From the NCBI RefSeq assembly GCF_036226505.1, contig NZ_CP108484.1:7845501-7909500 (forward strand): DNA of 64,000 nucleotides, in the 5' to 3' direction. Positions within the stretch are counted from its first letter, which is position 1. Every line of letters begins with the position of its first letter. Below, piece after piece: positions 26,591 to 34,687 of this stretch. The DNA is from Kitasatospora sp. NBC_01246 (lineage in GTDB: Bacteria > Actinomycetota > Actinomycetes > Streptomycetales > Streptomycetaceae). The position numbers and the translations under genes were made by a program. The notes beneath the pieces were generated by a model that was given only the letters and a program-made list of their open reading frames with translations, did not search any database and was not told where the DNA came from.

Positions 26591-28033
26591 TCAGCGGGGC
26601 GGTTCGGCGGCGGTCGCCCGCAGGGCGGCCGGGTCGCGCAGCAGCTTTCCGGTGGCGGTGCGCGGGAGTTGCGGGAGGAAGGACAGCCGGCGGGGCCGCT
26701 TGTAGGCGGCGAGCCGCCGGGTCAGCCCGTCCCGGACCAGCGCGTGGTCGGCGTCCTGGTCGGCGGCGAGGTACGCCTCGATGGCGCCCTCGTCGAAGAC
26801 CACGACGGCCTCGCGGACCTGGGGCAGGGTGGCCAGGATCAGTTCGACCTCGGTGAGGTCCACCTTCAGCCCGCCGATCGAGACCTGGGAGTCCCGCCGG
26901 CCCAGCACGGTGACCAGCCCGGTGGCCCGGTCCAGCTCCGCGGCGTCGCGGGTGTGCAGCCAGCCGTCCGACCACCGGGTCGGGTCGTCCAGCCCAGGGT
27001 ACGGCGAGGCGGCCGTGCCCAGCTGCAACTCGCCTGCCACCAGGCGCAGTTCCATGCCGTGCACGGGACGCTTCGCCGGGTGCAGCGCGCCGTCCAGATC
27101 GGTGGCGATGACGCCGAGCTCGGTCATCCCGTACATGGTGCCCAGCGGTACGCCGTACCGGGCGGTGAAGGCCGCCGGCAGGCCCGGGCGGACCAGCTCC
27201 CCGGCCACCACCATCCGGCGCAGCCGTGGCAGCGCCGGGGGCGCGGCCACACCGGCCAGCAGTTCGGCGTGGAAGGGGACGCCGATCACGGTGGTCGGCC
27301 GTTCCCCCTCGTCGCCGACGGCGGCCAGGATACCCGCCGCCGTCATCCGCTCCGGCACGGTGAGCGGCGCGTGGGCGTACAGGCTGTTCAGCAGTCCGCC
27401 GACCAGTCCGAGCACGTGCACCATCGAGGAGAGCAGCAGCACCCGCTCGCCTTCGCCGGGGAAGTCCGCCAACCGCCGGTAGCAGTCGAGTTCACGGAGC
27501 AGGTCGCCGGCGGTGCGGGCGATGACCTTGGCCGGGCCGGTGGACCCGGAGCTGAGCTGGACCAGCGCGTGGCCGGTCCGGGCAGGTCGCCCGCCCGGTA
27601 GCCGGACGGCCATCGGCTCGACCTCGGAGAAGCCGCGCAGCGCCGCCGAGGGCCGGTGCTCGGACCCTACCAGCACCTGCGGGGTCAGCCGTTCGACCGC
27701 CAGGGCGATCTCGTGGTCGGTCAGCCGATGGTCCAGCAGGGTTACCTGGGCGCGCAGTTGCCAGCAGGCGAGCAGCGCGGCGACGAAGCCCAGGGAGGGC
27801 GGCAGTCGCAGCGCCGCGGTGCCGCCGGGGCCGAGGCCGGCCGCGGTCAGCCGTGCGGCCTGCTCGTCGACCAGGGCGCGCAGGGTGGCGCGGTCGACGG
27901 GTGTGCCGAAGCGCAGGCACTCCGCGTCCTCGGGGCCGGCCAGCAGGAACCGTGCCACCCAGTCGTCCGGGGCGTCGGCGTGCGGCGGTGAGGAGGGTGG
28001 AAGTGCGGGGAGGGAAATGCCGGTCAACGCCAC
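26591..28033 (-). CDS. AMP-dependent acyl/aryl ligase
   Basis: An adenylate-forming enzyme of about 480 residues. Motifs are QLSSGSTGPAKVIART (A3), YGMTELGVI (A5), WLHTRDAAEL (A7), GRRDSQVSIGGLKVDLTEVE (A8) and the lysine of RTATGKLLRD (A10). It is clearly different from the ligase at 22480 (different A3 and A7 sequences), so two distinct acids may be activated. The GTG at 28033 has its GGA only 2 nt away; a TTG two codons later has GGAG at 5 nt and may be the true start. It heads the leftward biosynthetic operon and is divergent from the hydroxymandelate oxidase. Confidence 0.88.
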   Translation of the reverse strand: MALTGISLPALPPSSPPHADAPDDWVARFLLAGPEDAECLRFGTPVDRATLRALVDEQAARLTAAGLGPGGTAALRLPPSLGFVAALLACWQLRAQVTLLDHRLTDHEIALAVERLTPQVLVGSEHRPSAALRGFSEVEPMAVRLPGGRPARTGHALVQLSSGSTGPAKVIARTAGDLLRELDCYRRLADFPGEGERVLLLSSMVHVLGLVGGLLNSLYAHAPLTVPERMTAAGILAAVGDEGERPTTVIGVPFHAELLAGVAAPPALPRLRRMVVAGELVRPGLPAAFTARYGVPLGTMYGMTELGVIATDLDGALHPAKRPVHGMELRLVAGELQLGTAASPYPGLDDPTRWSDGWLHTRDAAELDRATGLVTVLGRRDSQVSIGGLKVDLTEVELILATLPQVREAVVVFDEGAIEAYLAADQDADHALVRDGLTRRLAAYKRPRRLSFLPQLPRTATGKLLRDPAALRATAAEPPR

Positions 28034-28203
28034 TCCACGGAGAGGAGATTTGACATGGACGCCGTTCTCAAACCAATACGGTCAATTCCGTTGCCAGACC
28101 TTTGCACAGACGTTTGGTCAAATCAAGGTCTATACCAATCTGGTCCGTACCTTCTACGCTGCCGAAGCGGGACTGGTCCGAGCGCGGCCGTCCGGGAACG
28201 AGG
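28034..28203. promoter_or_regulatory. AT-richer divergent promoter region
   Basis: This 170-bp stretch between the two main biosynthetic operons is clearly richer in A and T than its surroundings. It holds an interrupted inverted repeat TTGGT...ACCAA (28114-28138) and several TTGAC/GGTCAA words. It must carry the leftward promoter for the ligase-ACP-ketosynthase operon and the rightward one for the oxidase operon. No single -35/-10 pair is convincing. Confidence 0.5.
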
Positions 28204-28209
28204 ATGCCC

Positions 28210-29319
28210 GTGGGACTACTCACGCTGGCCGGGATGGAGCGCGCGGCGCGCGCCCAACTACCACCGGAAATATGGGACTTCATCGAGGGTGGCAGTGGAT
28301 CCGAACGCACCCTGGCGGCCAACCGGGAAATGTTCGGTCACTATGCACTGCGCCCCCGCACGCTGGTCGACGTCTCGACCTGCTCGACCGCCGTCCCGCT
28401 GCTCGGAACCGAGCTCCGGACGCCACTCGCAATTGCCCCGATGGCCTACCACCGGCTGGTCCATTCGGACGGGGAAACCGTGACCGCCCGGGCAGCCGGC
28501 CGGGCCGGCGCGGTGCTGGTCGCCGGAATCTTCGCCAGCCGCAGCCTGGAGTCCATCGCGGCCGCGGCGACCGGGCCGCTCTGGTTGCAGCTCTACTGGC
28601 TGCGCCGGCGCGACGCGCTCGCCGCCCTGATCGAGCGGGCCGAGGCGGCCGGCTTCGCCGCGCTCATGCTGACCGTGGACGCGCCCCGGATCGGCCGCCG
28701 GCTGCGGGACCTGCGCAACGGCTTCGCCGTTCCGCCGGACATCCGCGCCGTCAACCTCGACCCCGCGCTGATGGCCGCCAGCCACCGGGCCGACGCGGGC
28801 TCCTCCGGCATCGCCGAGCACGCCCTGGAGCAGTTCGACCCCAGCCTGACCTGGTCCGACCTGGCCTGGCTGCGGGCCCGCACCCGACTCCCGCTGGTCC
28901 TCAAGGGCATCCTGACCGCCGAGGACGCCCGGCTCGCCGCCGAACACGGGGTGGACGCCGTGGTGGTCTCCAACCACGGCGGCCGTCAACTGGACGGCGC
29001 GCTCCCGGCGCTGGCGGCGCTGCCCGAGGTGGTCGCCGCGCTCCCGCCGGAGGTCCCGGTGCTGCTCGACGGCGGCGTCCGCACCGGCACCGACATCGCC
29101 GTCGCCCTCGCGCTCGGCGCCCGGGCCGTCCTGGTCGGCCGCCCCGTGCTGTGGGGGCTCGCCGTCGACGGCGAGGCGGGAGTGGTCCGCGTCCTCGACC
29201 TGCTCCGCGACGAACTCGAGCACACGCTGGCCCTGCTGGGCCGGCCCACCCTCGCGGACCTGGACCGCAGCGCCCTCGCGCCCTGGCCCACCGCCCCCGC
29301 GCCCCGGCCCACCGCCTGA
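28210..29319 (+). CDS. hmo: 4-hydroxymandelate oxidase (FMN-dependent)
   Basis: A 369-residue FMN-dependent 2-hydroxyacid dehydrogenase. Visible motifs are the N-terminal GMERAARAQLPPEIWDFIEGGSGSE, the FMN region LAIAPMAYHRLVH, WLQLYW, LVLKGI and the catalytic SNHGGRQLDGA with its Arg. The N-terminus follows hydroxymandelate oxidases of glycopeptide pathways very closely, so it should turn 4-hydroxymandelate into 4-hydroxyphenylglyoxylate. GTG 28210 is preferred because GAGG stands 6 nt before it; the ATG at 28204 touches that GAGG. It opens the rightward operon with methyltransferase, esterase and aminotransferase. The C-terminal tail is Pro/Ala-rich (PWPTAPAPRPTA). Confidence 0.87.
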   Translation: MGLLTLAGMERAARAQLPPEIWDFIEGGSGSERTLAANREMFGHYALRPRTLVDVSTCSTAVPLLGTELRTPLAIAPMAYHRLVHSDGETVTARAAGRAGAVLVAGIFASRSLESIAAAATGPLWLQLYWLRRRDALAALIERAEAAGFAALMLTVDAPRIGRRLRDLRNGFAVPPDIRAVNLDPALMAASHRADAGSSGIAEHALEQFDPSLTWSDLAWLRARTRLPLVLKGILTAEDARLAAEHGVDAVVVSNHGGRQLDGALPALAALPEVVAALPPEVPVLLDGGVRTGTDIAVALALGARAVLVGRPVLWGLAVDGEAGVVRVLDLLRDELEHTLALLGRPTLADLDRSALAPWPTAPAPRPTA

Positions 29320-29465
29320 CGGCGCGACCCCGGCCCCCGCCCCACCGCGCGGCCCCCGCCCATCCCCCCGCGCCCGGCCCACCGCCCCACCGCGCGGCCC
29401 CGCACCGAGCTCCGGACCGAAGTTCCGGGCCGAAGCACCGCACGCCCGACAGAGAGACCGACGAC

Positions 29466-30239
29466 ATGAAGAACCAGGACGCCTTCCCCGGCTGGGACTG
29501 GGACGACCCGGACGGCCTCGCCGTCCGCCTCGACGCGTTCAGCGCCGACGTCGCCACCTGCGAGAAGCTCGAACCGGCCGCCGGCGGCCTCCCGCGGGAC
29601 CACCAGGGCTTCCGCGAACTCGGCATCACCGGAATCGAGTTCGCCGCCTTCCGGACGGCCCACCCGGAGGGCCTCGGCACTGACCTGACCGCCCTGCGCA
29701 GCCCCGGCGCCAGTACCGAACCCGGCACCCTCTACCGCGTCGACGGCGACCGCTGGTTCACCCAGCTCGACATCGGCCGCCCGCTGCCCTTCGCGGACGC
29801 CAGCGTGAACTGGGTCTACGCCGAGCACCTGATCGAGCACGTCACCATGCCGGTCGCGATCGGCTGGCTGCGCGAGGCCCGGCGGGTGCTGCGCCCCGGC
29901 GGCGTGCTGCGCGTCACCACCCCCGACCTGGCCCGCTACCTGGTCGGCTACGCGACCGACGACGGCTTCCTCACCAAGCACCGCCGGCGCCTCACCACCA
30001 TGGGGTTCGGCCCGCCGATGCCGCCGCGCCCGGCCTTCCTGGTCAACCAGATCTTCCGGTACTACGGCCACCAGTGGATCTACGACCTGGACGAGCTGCG
30101 GCACGTCCTCACCCAGGCCGGCTTCGAGGCCGACGCGATCCGGCACTGCGCCTACCGGCAGGGCGTCCGCGCCGACGTCGCCGACCTCGACACCGCGTTC
30201 CGCACCGACGAGACGATCTACGTCGAGGCCGACCGCTAG
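29466..30239 (+). CDS. SAM-dependent methyltransferase (Methyltransf_11-like)
   Basis: A 257-residue protein with a class I methyltransferase core in which the usual glycine-rich first motif is weak. It shows LDIGRPLPFADASVNWVYAEHLIEHV, then GWLREARRVLRPGGVLRVTTPDLARYL, the typical helix-strand block after motif II. This type often acts on lipids or sugars, or in glycan pathways. The long C-terminal part (FGPPMPPRPAFLVNQIFRYYGHQWIYDLDELRHVL) is also common in that class. It starts 146 bp after the oxidase, with an AGAGAG purine stretch upstream. The substrate is unknown. Its stop codon TAG lies in a 58-bp palindromic element. Confidence 0.8.
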   Translation: MKNQDAFPGWDWDDPDGLAVRLDAFSADVATCEKLEPAAGGLPRDHQGFRELGITGIEFAAFRTAHPEGLGTDLTALRSPGASTEPGTLYRVDGDRWFTQLDIGRPLPFADASVNWVYAEHLIEHVTMPVAIGWLREARRVLRPGGVLRVTTPDLARYLVGYATDDGFLTKHRRRLTTMGFGPPMPPRPAFLVNQIFRYYGHQWIYDLDELRHVLTQAGFEADAIRHCAYRQGVRADVADLDTAFRTDETIYVEADR

Positions 30240-30293
30240 GGAGTGTCGGCGAAGTCCCGCCTGATCCGACGCGACTTTGCCAGCACCCCCTAG
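30236..30293. repeat. Palindromic element, copy 1 (stop-codon associated)
   Basis: A 58-bp imperfect palindrome bounded by CTAGGG and CCCTAG. It is closely similar along its whole length to 46383-46439. Its left end supplies the TAG stop of the methyltransferase. A second hairpin with 8-bp arms (30297-30304 and 30338-30345) follows directly. It could act as a terminator and is also a dispersed repeat. Confidence 0.8.
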
Positions 30294-30434
30294 GAGTTGT
30301 CCGACACCCCCCGCCGCGCTTTTGCGACGCGAACTGCTCGGACAAGCCCCAGGACTCCCCTCCGCGAACCTGTCCGGGCGTGACCGACCGGGCAGGCTCC
30401 GAGCAGGAGCGCCCGACCGCCGCCGTCCGATGGG

Positions 30435-31379
30435 ATGACCATGCCCTTGCACCCCCAGGCCCAGGCCCTGCGCGAACGCCGTGCGCAGGCCGGCACACCC
30501 CCGCTCTACAGCCTCACCCCGGCCCAGGCCCGCGCCGCCGACCTCGCCGACATCCGGGCCGCCGCCGGCACCCCCGAGCCCGTCGCCGCCGTCGAGGAGC
30601 ACCGGATCCCCGGCCCCGGCGGCGAGCTCGCCCTGCGGCTCTACCGCCCCGAGCCGGCCGGCCGGCCGCTGCCCGCGCTGCTCTACCTCTTCGGCGGCGG
30701 CTGGACCCTCGGCTCGCCCGACACCAGCGACGCGATCTGCCGCCGGCTGACCAACGCCGTCGGCTGCGTCACCGCCTCCGTCGGCTACCGCCTGGCCCCC
30801 GAGCACCCCTTCCCCGCGGCCGTCCACGACTGCCGCGCCGCCGCCCGCTGGCTGGCCGGGAACGCCGACGCCCTCGGTGTCGACCCGGCCCGGCTGGCCG
30901 TCGGCGGCGACAGCGCCGGGGGCAACCTGACCGCCGCCCTCACCCTGCTCGCCCGGGACGAGGGCGGCCCGGCCCTGCGCCACCAGCTGCTGGTCTACCC
31001 CAACACCGACCACCGCGCGGTCGCCGCCGCACCGCCGGAGCGGCACGACGACCCGCTGCTCTTCAACCGCCGCTCGGTGGCCTGGTACTGGGGCCACTAC
31101 CTGGCCGATCCCGCCGACGGCGCCCACCCCTACGCCTCCCCGCTGCGCGCCCCGAGCCTGGCCGGGCTGCCGCCCGCCACCGTGATCACCGCGGAGTACG
31201 ACCCGCTGTGCGAGGAGGGGGAGCACTACGCCGACGCGCTGCGGGCAGCCGGCGTCCCGGTCGAGTCCCGCCGGTTCGCGGGCATGCCGCACGGCTTCTT
31301 CGCCATGACGGGCGTCCTGGACGCGGCCGGCGAGGCCCAGCGGTACGCCGCCGATCGGCTGCGCGAGGCCCTGCGGTGA
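30435..31379 (+). CDS. HSL-family alpha/beta hydrolase (esterase-like)
   Basis: A 314-residue protein of the hormone-sensitive lipase family. The nucleophile motif is GGDSAGGN (Ser about 159), the acid lies in TAEYDPLCEEG and the histidine in GMPHGFF. The family's HGGG oxyanion motif is changed to FGGGW (YLFGGGWTLGS), which may alter catalysis. ATG 30435 and ATG 30441 are both possible; neither has a strong ribosome site. It overlaps the aminotransferase start as GTGA (31376-31379). It might release or deacylate a pathway intermediate, or act as a condensation or hydrolysis partner; this is inference. Confidence 0.85.
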   Translation: MTMPLHPQAQALRERRAQAGTPPLYSLTPAQARAADLADIRAAAGTPEPVAAVEEHRIPGPGGELALRLYRPEPAGRPLPALLYLFGGGWTLGSPDTSDAICRRLTNAVGCVTASVGYRLAPEHPFPAAVHDCRAAARWLAGNADALGVDPARLAVGGDSAGGNLTAALTLLARDEGGPALRHQLLVYPNTDHRAVAAAPPERHDDPLLFNRRSVAWYWGHYLADPADGAHPYASPLRAPSLAGLPPATVITAEYDPLCEEGEHYADALRAAGVPVESRRFAGMPHGFFAMTGVLDAAGEAQRYAADRLREALR

Positions 31380-32716
31380 CCGCCCTGCGCCCGCTCGCCC
31401 CGCCCGACGCCCCGGCCGTCGAGCCCCTCGCGCTGTCCGGACTGCACGCCTCGCTGTCGGATCCGCTGCTGGACGCGATGACCTTCCTCAACGAGGTCAC
31501 CACCCGCTACCCCGGGGCCGTCTCCTTCGCCCCCGGCCGCCCCTACGAGGGCTTCTTCGAGCCGGAGGACGTCCACGGCCACCTGGACGCCTATCTGGAC
31601 CACCTGGCGGCCCGCGGCCTCGACCGGGACGCCGTGCGCACCACGCTGTTCCAGTACGGCCCGACCAAGGGCGTCATCGCCGACCTGGTCGCCCGCACCC
31701 TGGCCAACGACGAGGGCCTCATCGTCGCCCCCGAGTCCCTGGTGCTCACCGTCGGCGCCCAGGAGGGCATGCTGCTGACGCTGCGCGCCCTCTGCGCCGG
31801 CCCGCAGGACGTCCTGCTGGTCAGTTCACCCTGCTACGTCGGCGTCACCGGCGCCGCCCGGCTGCTCGACCTGACGACCGTCCCGGTGCCCGAGGGCCCC
31901 GACGGCGGCCCCGACCCGCAGGCCGTCCGGGCAGCCGCCCGGGCCGTCCGGGCCGGGGGCGGGCGACCGCGGGCCCTCTACGTGGTGCCCGACTTCGCCA
32001 ACCCCTCGGGCACCAGCATGCCCGTCGGCGCCCGGGCGAGGCTGCTGGAGACCACCGCCGCGGAGGGGCTGCTGGTCATCGAGGACAACCCGTACGGCTT
32101 CTTCGCCCGTGACCCCGGCGAGCGGCCGACCCTGAAGGCGCTGGACCGCCGCCGGCAGGTCGTCTACCTCGGCTCCTTCGCCAAGACCTGCTTCCCCGGC
32201 GCCCGGCTCGGCTACGTCGTCGCCGACCAGGAGGTGGCCGGCCCCGGCGGCCGGCGCTCGCTGCTCGCCGACGAGCTGGCGAAGCTGAAGAGCATGACGA
32301 CGGTGAACACGCCCGCGCTCAGCCAGGCCGTCATCGGCGGCATGCTGCTGCGCCACGACTGCCGGCTGCGCGCCGCCAACGCCCGCGCGACGGCCTACTA
32401 CGCGGCCAACATGACGGCGCTGCTGGGCGCCCTGGAGCGGGAGTTCCCGGCGGCGGAGCGCCGGCGGCTGGGCCTGTCCTGGAACGAGCCGGAGGGCGGC
32501 TTCTTCGCCGTGCTGACGGTGCCCTTCACGGCCGACGAAGCGGCCATGGAGCGGTGCGCCAGGGACTTCGGAGTGCTCTGGACGCCGATGGCGCCGTTCT
32601 ACCCGGCGGGCGGGGGAGAGCACCGGCTCCGGCTCTCGGTCAGTTCGCTGACGGAGCACCAGATCGACGCCGGCGTCGCCCAGCTGGCCCGCTTCATCCG
32701 GGCGCAGGCCCGGTAG
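31376..32716 (+). CDS. hpgT: PLP aminotransferase, 4-hydroxyphenylglycine type
   Basis: A 446-residue fold type I aminotransferase of the MocR/AAT-I group without a DNA-binding domain. The PLP region reads VVPDFANPSG, EDNPYGFF and the Schiff-base lysine in LGSFAKTCFPGARLGYV. Together with the hydroxymandelate synthase and oxidase, the parsimonious reaction is transamination of 4-hydroxyphenylglyoxylate to 4-hydroxyphenylglycine, as HpgT does in glycopeptide clusters. By sequence alone it could be another aromatic aminotransferase. GTG 31376 overlaps the esterase stop, so the two are coupled. It ends before a strong terminator. Confidence 0.85.
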   Translation: MTALRPLAPPDAPAVEPLALSGLHASLSDPLLDAMTFLNEVTTRYPGAVSFAPGRPYEGFFEPEDVHGHLDAYLDHLAARGLDRDAVRTTLFQYGPTKGVIADLVARTLANDEGLIVAPESLVLTVGAQEGMLLTLRALCAGPQDVLLVSSPCYVGVTGAARLLDLTTVPVPEGPDGGPDPQAVRAAARAVRAGGGRPRALYVVPDFANPSGTSMPVGARARLLETTAAEGLLVIEDNPYGFFARDPGERPTLKALDRRRQVVYLGSFAKTCFPGARLGYVVADQEVAGPGGRRSLLADELAKLKSMTTVNTPALSQAVIGGMLLRHDCRLRAANARATAYYAANMTALLGALEREFPAAERRRLGLSWNEPEGGFFAVLTVPFTADEAAMERCARDFGVLWTPMAPFYPAGGGEHRLRLSVSSLTEHQIDAGVAQLARFIRAQAR

Positions 32717-32724
32717 CGACACGG

Positions 32725-32770
32725 ACGAGGGCGGGGCCGGGGCTTGAGGAAGCCCCGGCCCCGCCCTCGT
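32725..32770. terminator. Strong bidirectional terminator
   Basis: A perfect 21-bp stem (32725-32745 and 32750-32770) with a GAGG loop lies between the convergent aminotransferase and ABC permease genes. Confidence 0.9.
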
Positions 32771-32793
32771 ACCGCACGGGGAACGCGCGGGGC

Positions 32794-33558
32794 TCAGCGC
32801 ACCCGGGTCGAGAACAGGCGGGCCGACCAGTACACGGACACCACCGTCATCAGGACGACCACCAGCAGCCCCTGCCAGACCACGCTGTCCCCGACATGGC
32901 CGGAGAACAGCGCCCGCATGCCTTCCACGGCCCAGTAGAAGGGGTTCCACTTGGCCACGTTCTGCAGCCACACCGGCGCCAGCACCAGCGGCAGCAGGAC
33001 GCCGGAGAGCAGCGCGATCGGCTGCGCGAGGGTGTTCACCACCGGCGCCATCGCCTCGTCGGCCGGGAGCACCAGCGCGATGCCGTAGGAGATCGCCGAG
33101 GTCATCAGGGCCAGCAGGCCGAGCAGCAGGTACGCCAGCAGCAGGTCCAGCGGTGCCACCCGCAGCCCGAACGGCAGCGCGATCAGGGTGATCAGGACGG
33201 CCTGGACGAGCAGCGCCACCGTCTCGCGCAGCGCCCGGCCGAGCAGCAGCGCCAGCCGGCTCACCGGGGTCACCCGGGACCGTTCGATGATCCCGGCCTT
33301 CAGCTCGCCGAGCAGGCTGAAGCCGGTGTACAGGCCGCCGAAGATGCAGAGCACCGCCAACAGGCCCGGTACGTAGATCTGGTAGGCGTCGGCGTAGGTG
33401 ATCGCGCCCATCGGCGCCAGCACCGTCTTGAGCAGCGGGGCGAACAGCAGCAGGTAGAAGAGGGGCTGGATCAGCCCGACGGCGATCCAGATCGGGGTTC
33501 GCCACATGATCAGCAGCTGTCGCTGGAAGACCAGCCAGGTGTCGCGGGCGAGCTTCAT
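32794..33558 (-). CDS. ABC-2 type permease (DrrB-like)
   Basis: A 254-residue membrane protein with about six helices and the ABC-2 layout: an amphipathic N-terminus (MKLARDTWLVFQRQLLIMWRTPIW), FAPLLKTV, the GIIERSRVTPVSRLALLLGR loop, and NPFYWAVEGMRALFSG near the end. It forms an exporter with the ATPase encoded just upstream (23-bp gap). DrrAB-type exporters give self-resistance in many antibiotic producers, so this is the second likely exporter of the cluster beside the MFS pump. Confidence 0.92.
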   Translation of the reverse strand: MKLARDTWLVFQRQLLIMWRTPIWIAVGLIQPLFYLLLFAPLLKTVLAPMGAITYADAYQIYVPGLLAVLCIFGGLYTGFSLLGELKAGIIERSRVTPVSRLALLLGRALRETVALLVQAVLITLIALPFGLRVAPLDLLLAYLLLGLLALMTSAISYGIALVLPADEAMAPVVNTLAQPIALLSGVLLPLVLAPVWLQNVAKWNPFYWAVEGMRALFSGHVGDSVVWQGLLVVVLMTVVSVYWSARLFSTRVR

Positions 33559-33581
33559 GGGGGCCTCTCGGGGATCAGTGC

Positions 33582-34538
33582 TCAGGACTGCTCGATGGAA
33601 CGGCCCGTCCGGGCCAGGAACACGTCGTCCAGGCTGGGCCGCTGCAGCTGCACGGTGCCGGGCACGACGCCCGCCCCGTCGAGGGCGCGCAGCAGTCGCG
33701 GGATCGCGGCCGCGCCGTCGTCGAGGTAGAGCCGCAGGTCGTCCTCGCCCTGGGTCTCCAGGCGGTGGAGGTACGGCTGTTCCCGCAGCGCCTTGGTGGC
33801 GCGTTCGGCCTCGCCGGCCGCCAGGCCGACCAGGACGACGTCGCCCGAGATCTCCCGCTTCAGGCTCTCCGGGGTCCCCTCGGCGACGACCTCGCCGTGG
33901 TCGACGATCGCCACCCGGTCGCAGAGCGCGTCGGCCTCCTCCAGGTAGTGCGTGGTCACCACGACGGTCAGGCCCTCGGCGTTCAGGCGGCGGATCTCCG
34001 CCCACACCTGCACCCGGCTGGCCGGGTCGAGCCCGACGGTGGGTTCGTCGAGGAAGAGCACCTGCGGCGCGTGGATGACGCCCAGTGCGATGTCCAGCCG
34101 GCGGCGCTGGCCGCCCGAGTAGGTGCGGCACGCGCGGTCGCCGAACTCGGTGAGCCCGAAGGCCTTCAGGGCCTCCTCGGCCCGCTGCTGGGCCAGGGTC
34201 TTGCGGGCGCCGTACATCCGGGCCTGCATCACCAGCTCCTCGCGGGCGGTGACGGCGTCGGCGGTGCCGCCGCCCTGGGCGACGTAGCCGATCCGCTGCC
34301 GGACTCCGGCCGGGTCGGTCAGCAGGTCGACGCCGGCGATCCGGACCGCACCGCCGTCCGGCCGGATGAGGGTGGCGAGCATGCGCAGGGTGGTCGTCTT
34401 ACCGGCGCCGTTGGGCCCGAGAAAGCCGAAGATCTCGCCTGCGGCCACGTCCAGGTCGATGCCGCGGACGGCGTCGACGGCAGCCTGGCCGCGTTGTTTG
34501 GACGGATAGGACTTGCGAAGTCCTTTGGTCTCGATCAA
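33582..34538 (-). CDS. ABC transporter ATPase (DrrA-like)
   Basis: A 318-residue ATPase. Motifs are Walker A GPNGAGKT, Q-loop GYVAQGGG, signature YSGGQRRRLD, Walker B VLFLDEPTVGLD and H-loop TTHYLEEADAL, followed by a C-terminal DrrA-type domain. TTG at 34538 is taken as the start, because GGGAG stands 6 nt upstream (TTG-ATC-GAG-ACC) and homologous ATPases begin with this IETKGLRKSY strand. The long open frame upstream has no supporting features. It forms an operon with the permease downstream. Confidence 0.9.
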   Translation of the reverse strand: MIETKGLRKSYPSKQRGQAAVDAVRGIDLDVAAGEIFGFLGPNGAGKTTTLRMLATLIRPDGGAVRIAGVDLLTDPAGVRQRIGYVAQGGGTADAVTAREELVMQARMYGARKTLAQQRAEEALKAFGLTEFGDRACRTYSGGQRRRLDIALGVIHAPQVLFLDEPTVGLDPASRVQVWAEIRRLNAEGLTVVVTTHYLEEADALCDRVAIVDHGEVVAEGTPESLKREISGDVVLVGLAAGEAERATKALREQPYLHRLETQGEDDLRLYLDDGAAAIPRLLRALDGAGVVPGTVQLQRPSLDDVFLARTGRSIEQS

Positions 34539-34687
34539 CCAGAACTCCCGTGCGGGGATGGATGTGCCACGTCGACGACGTCCAGCGCACACAGGGCTGG
34601 ACGGTCCGTGCGGGGAAGGTGGCCGGGGCACCTGGGAAGCGGTGCTTCGCGCCACACTAGGGTCTGCGGCGCCCCGGATACAATGGC

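Noticed and set aside
28055..28483. Rightward frame beginning MDAVLKPIRS
   Set aside because: It crosses the divergent promoter region and overlaps the hydroxymandelate oxidase in another frame.
30236..30293. Possible insertion sequence
   Set aside because: No transposase or target duplication is attached; only a short palindrome is present.
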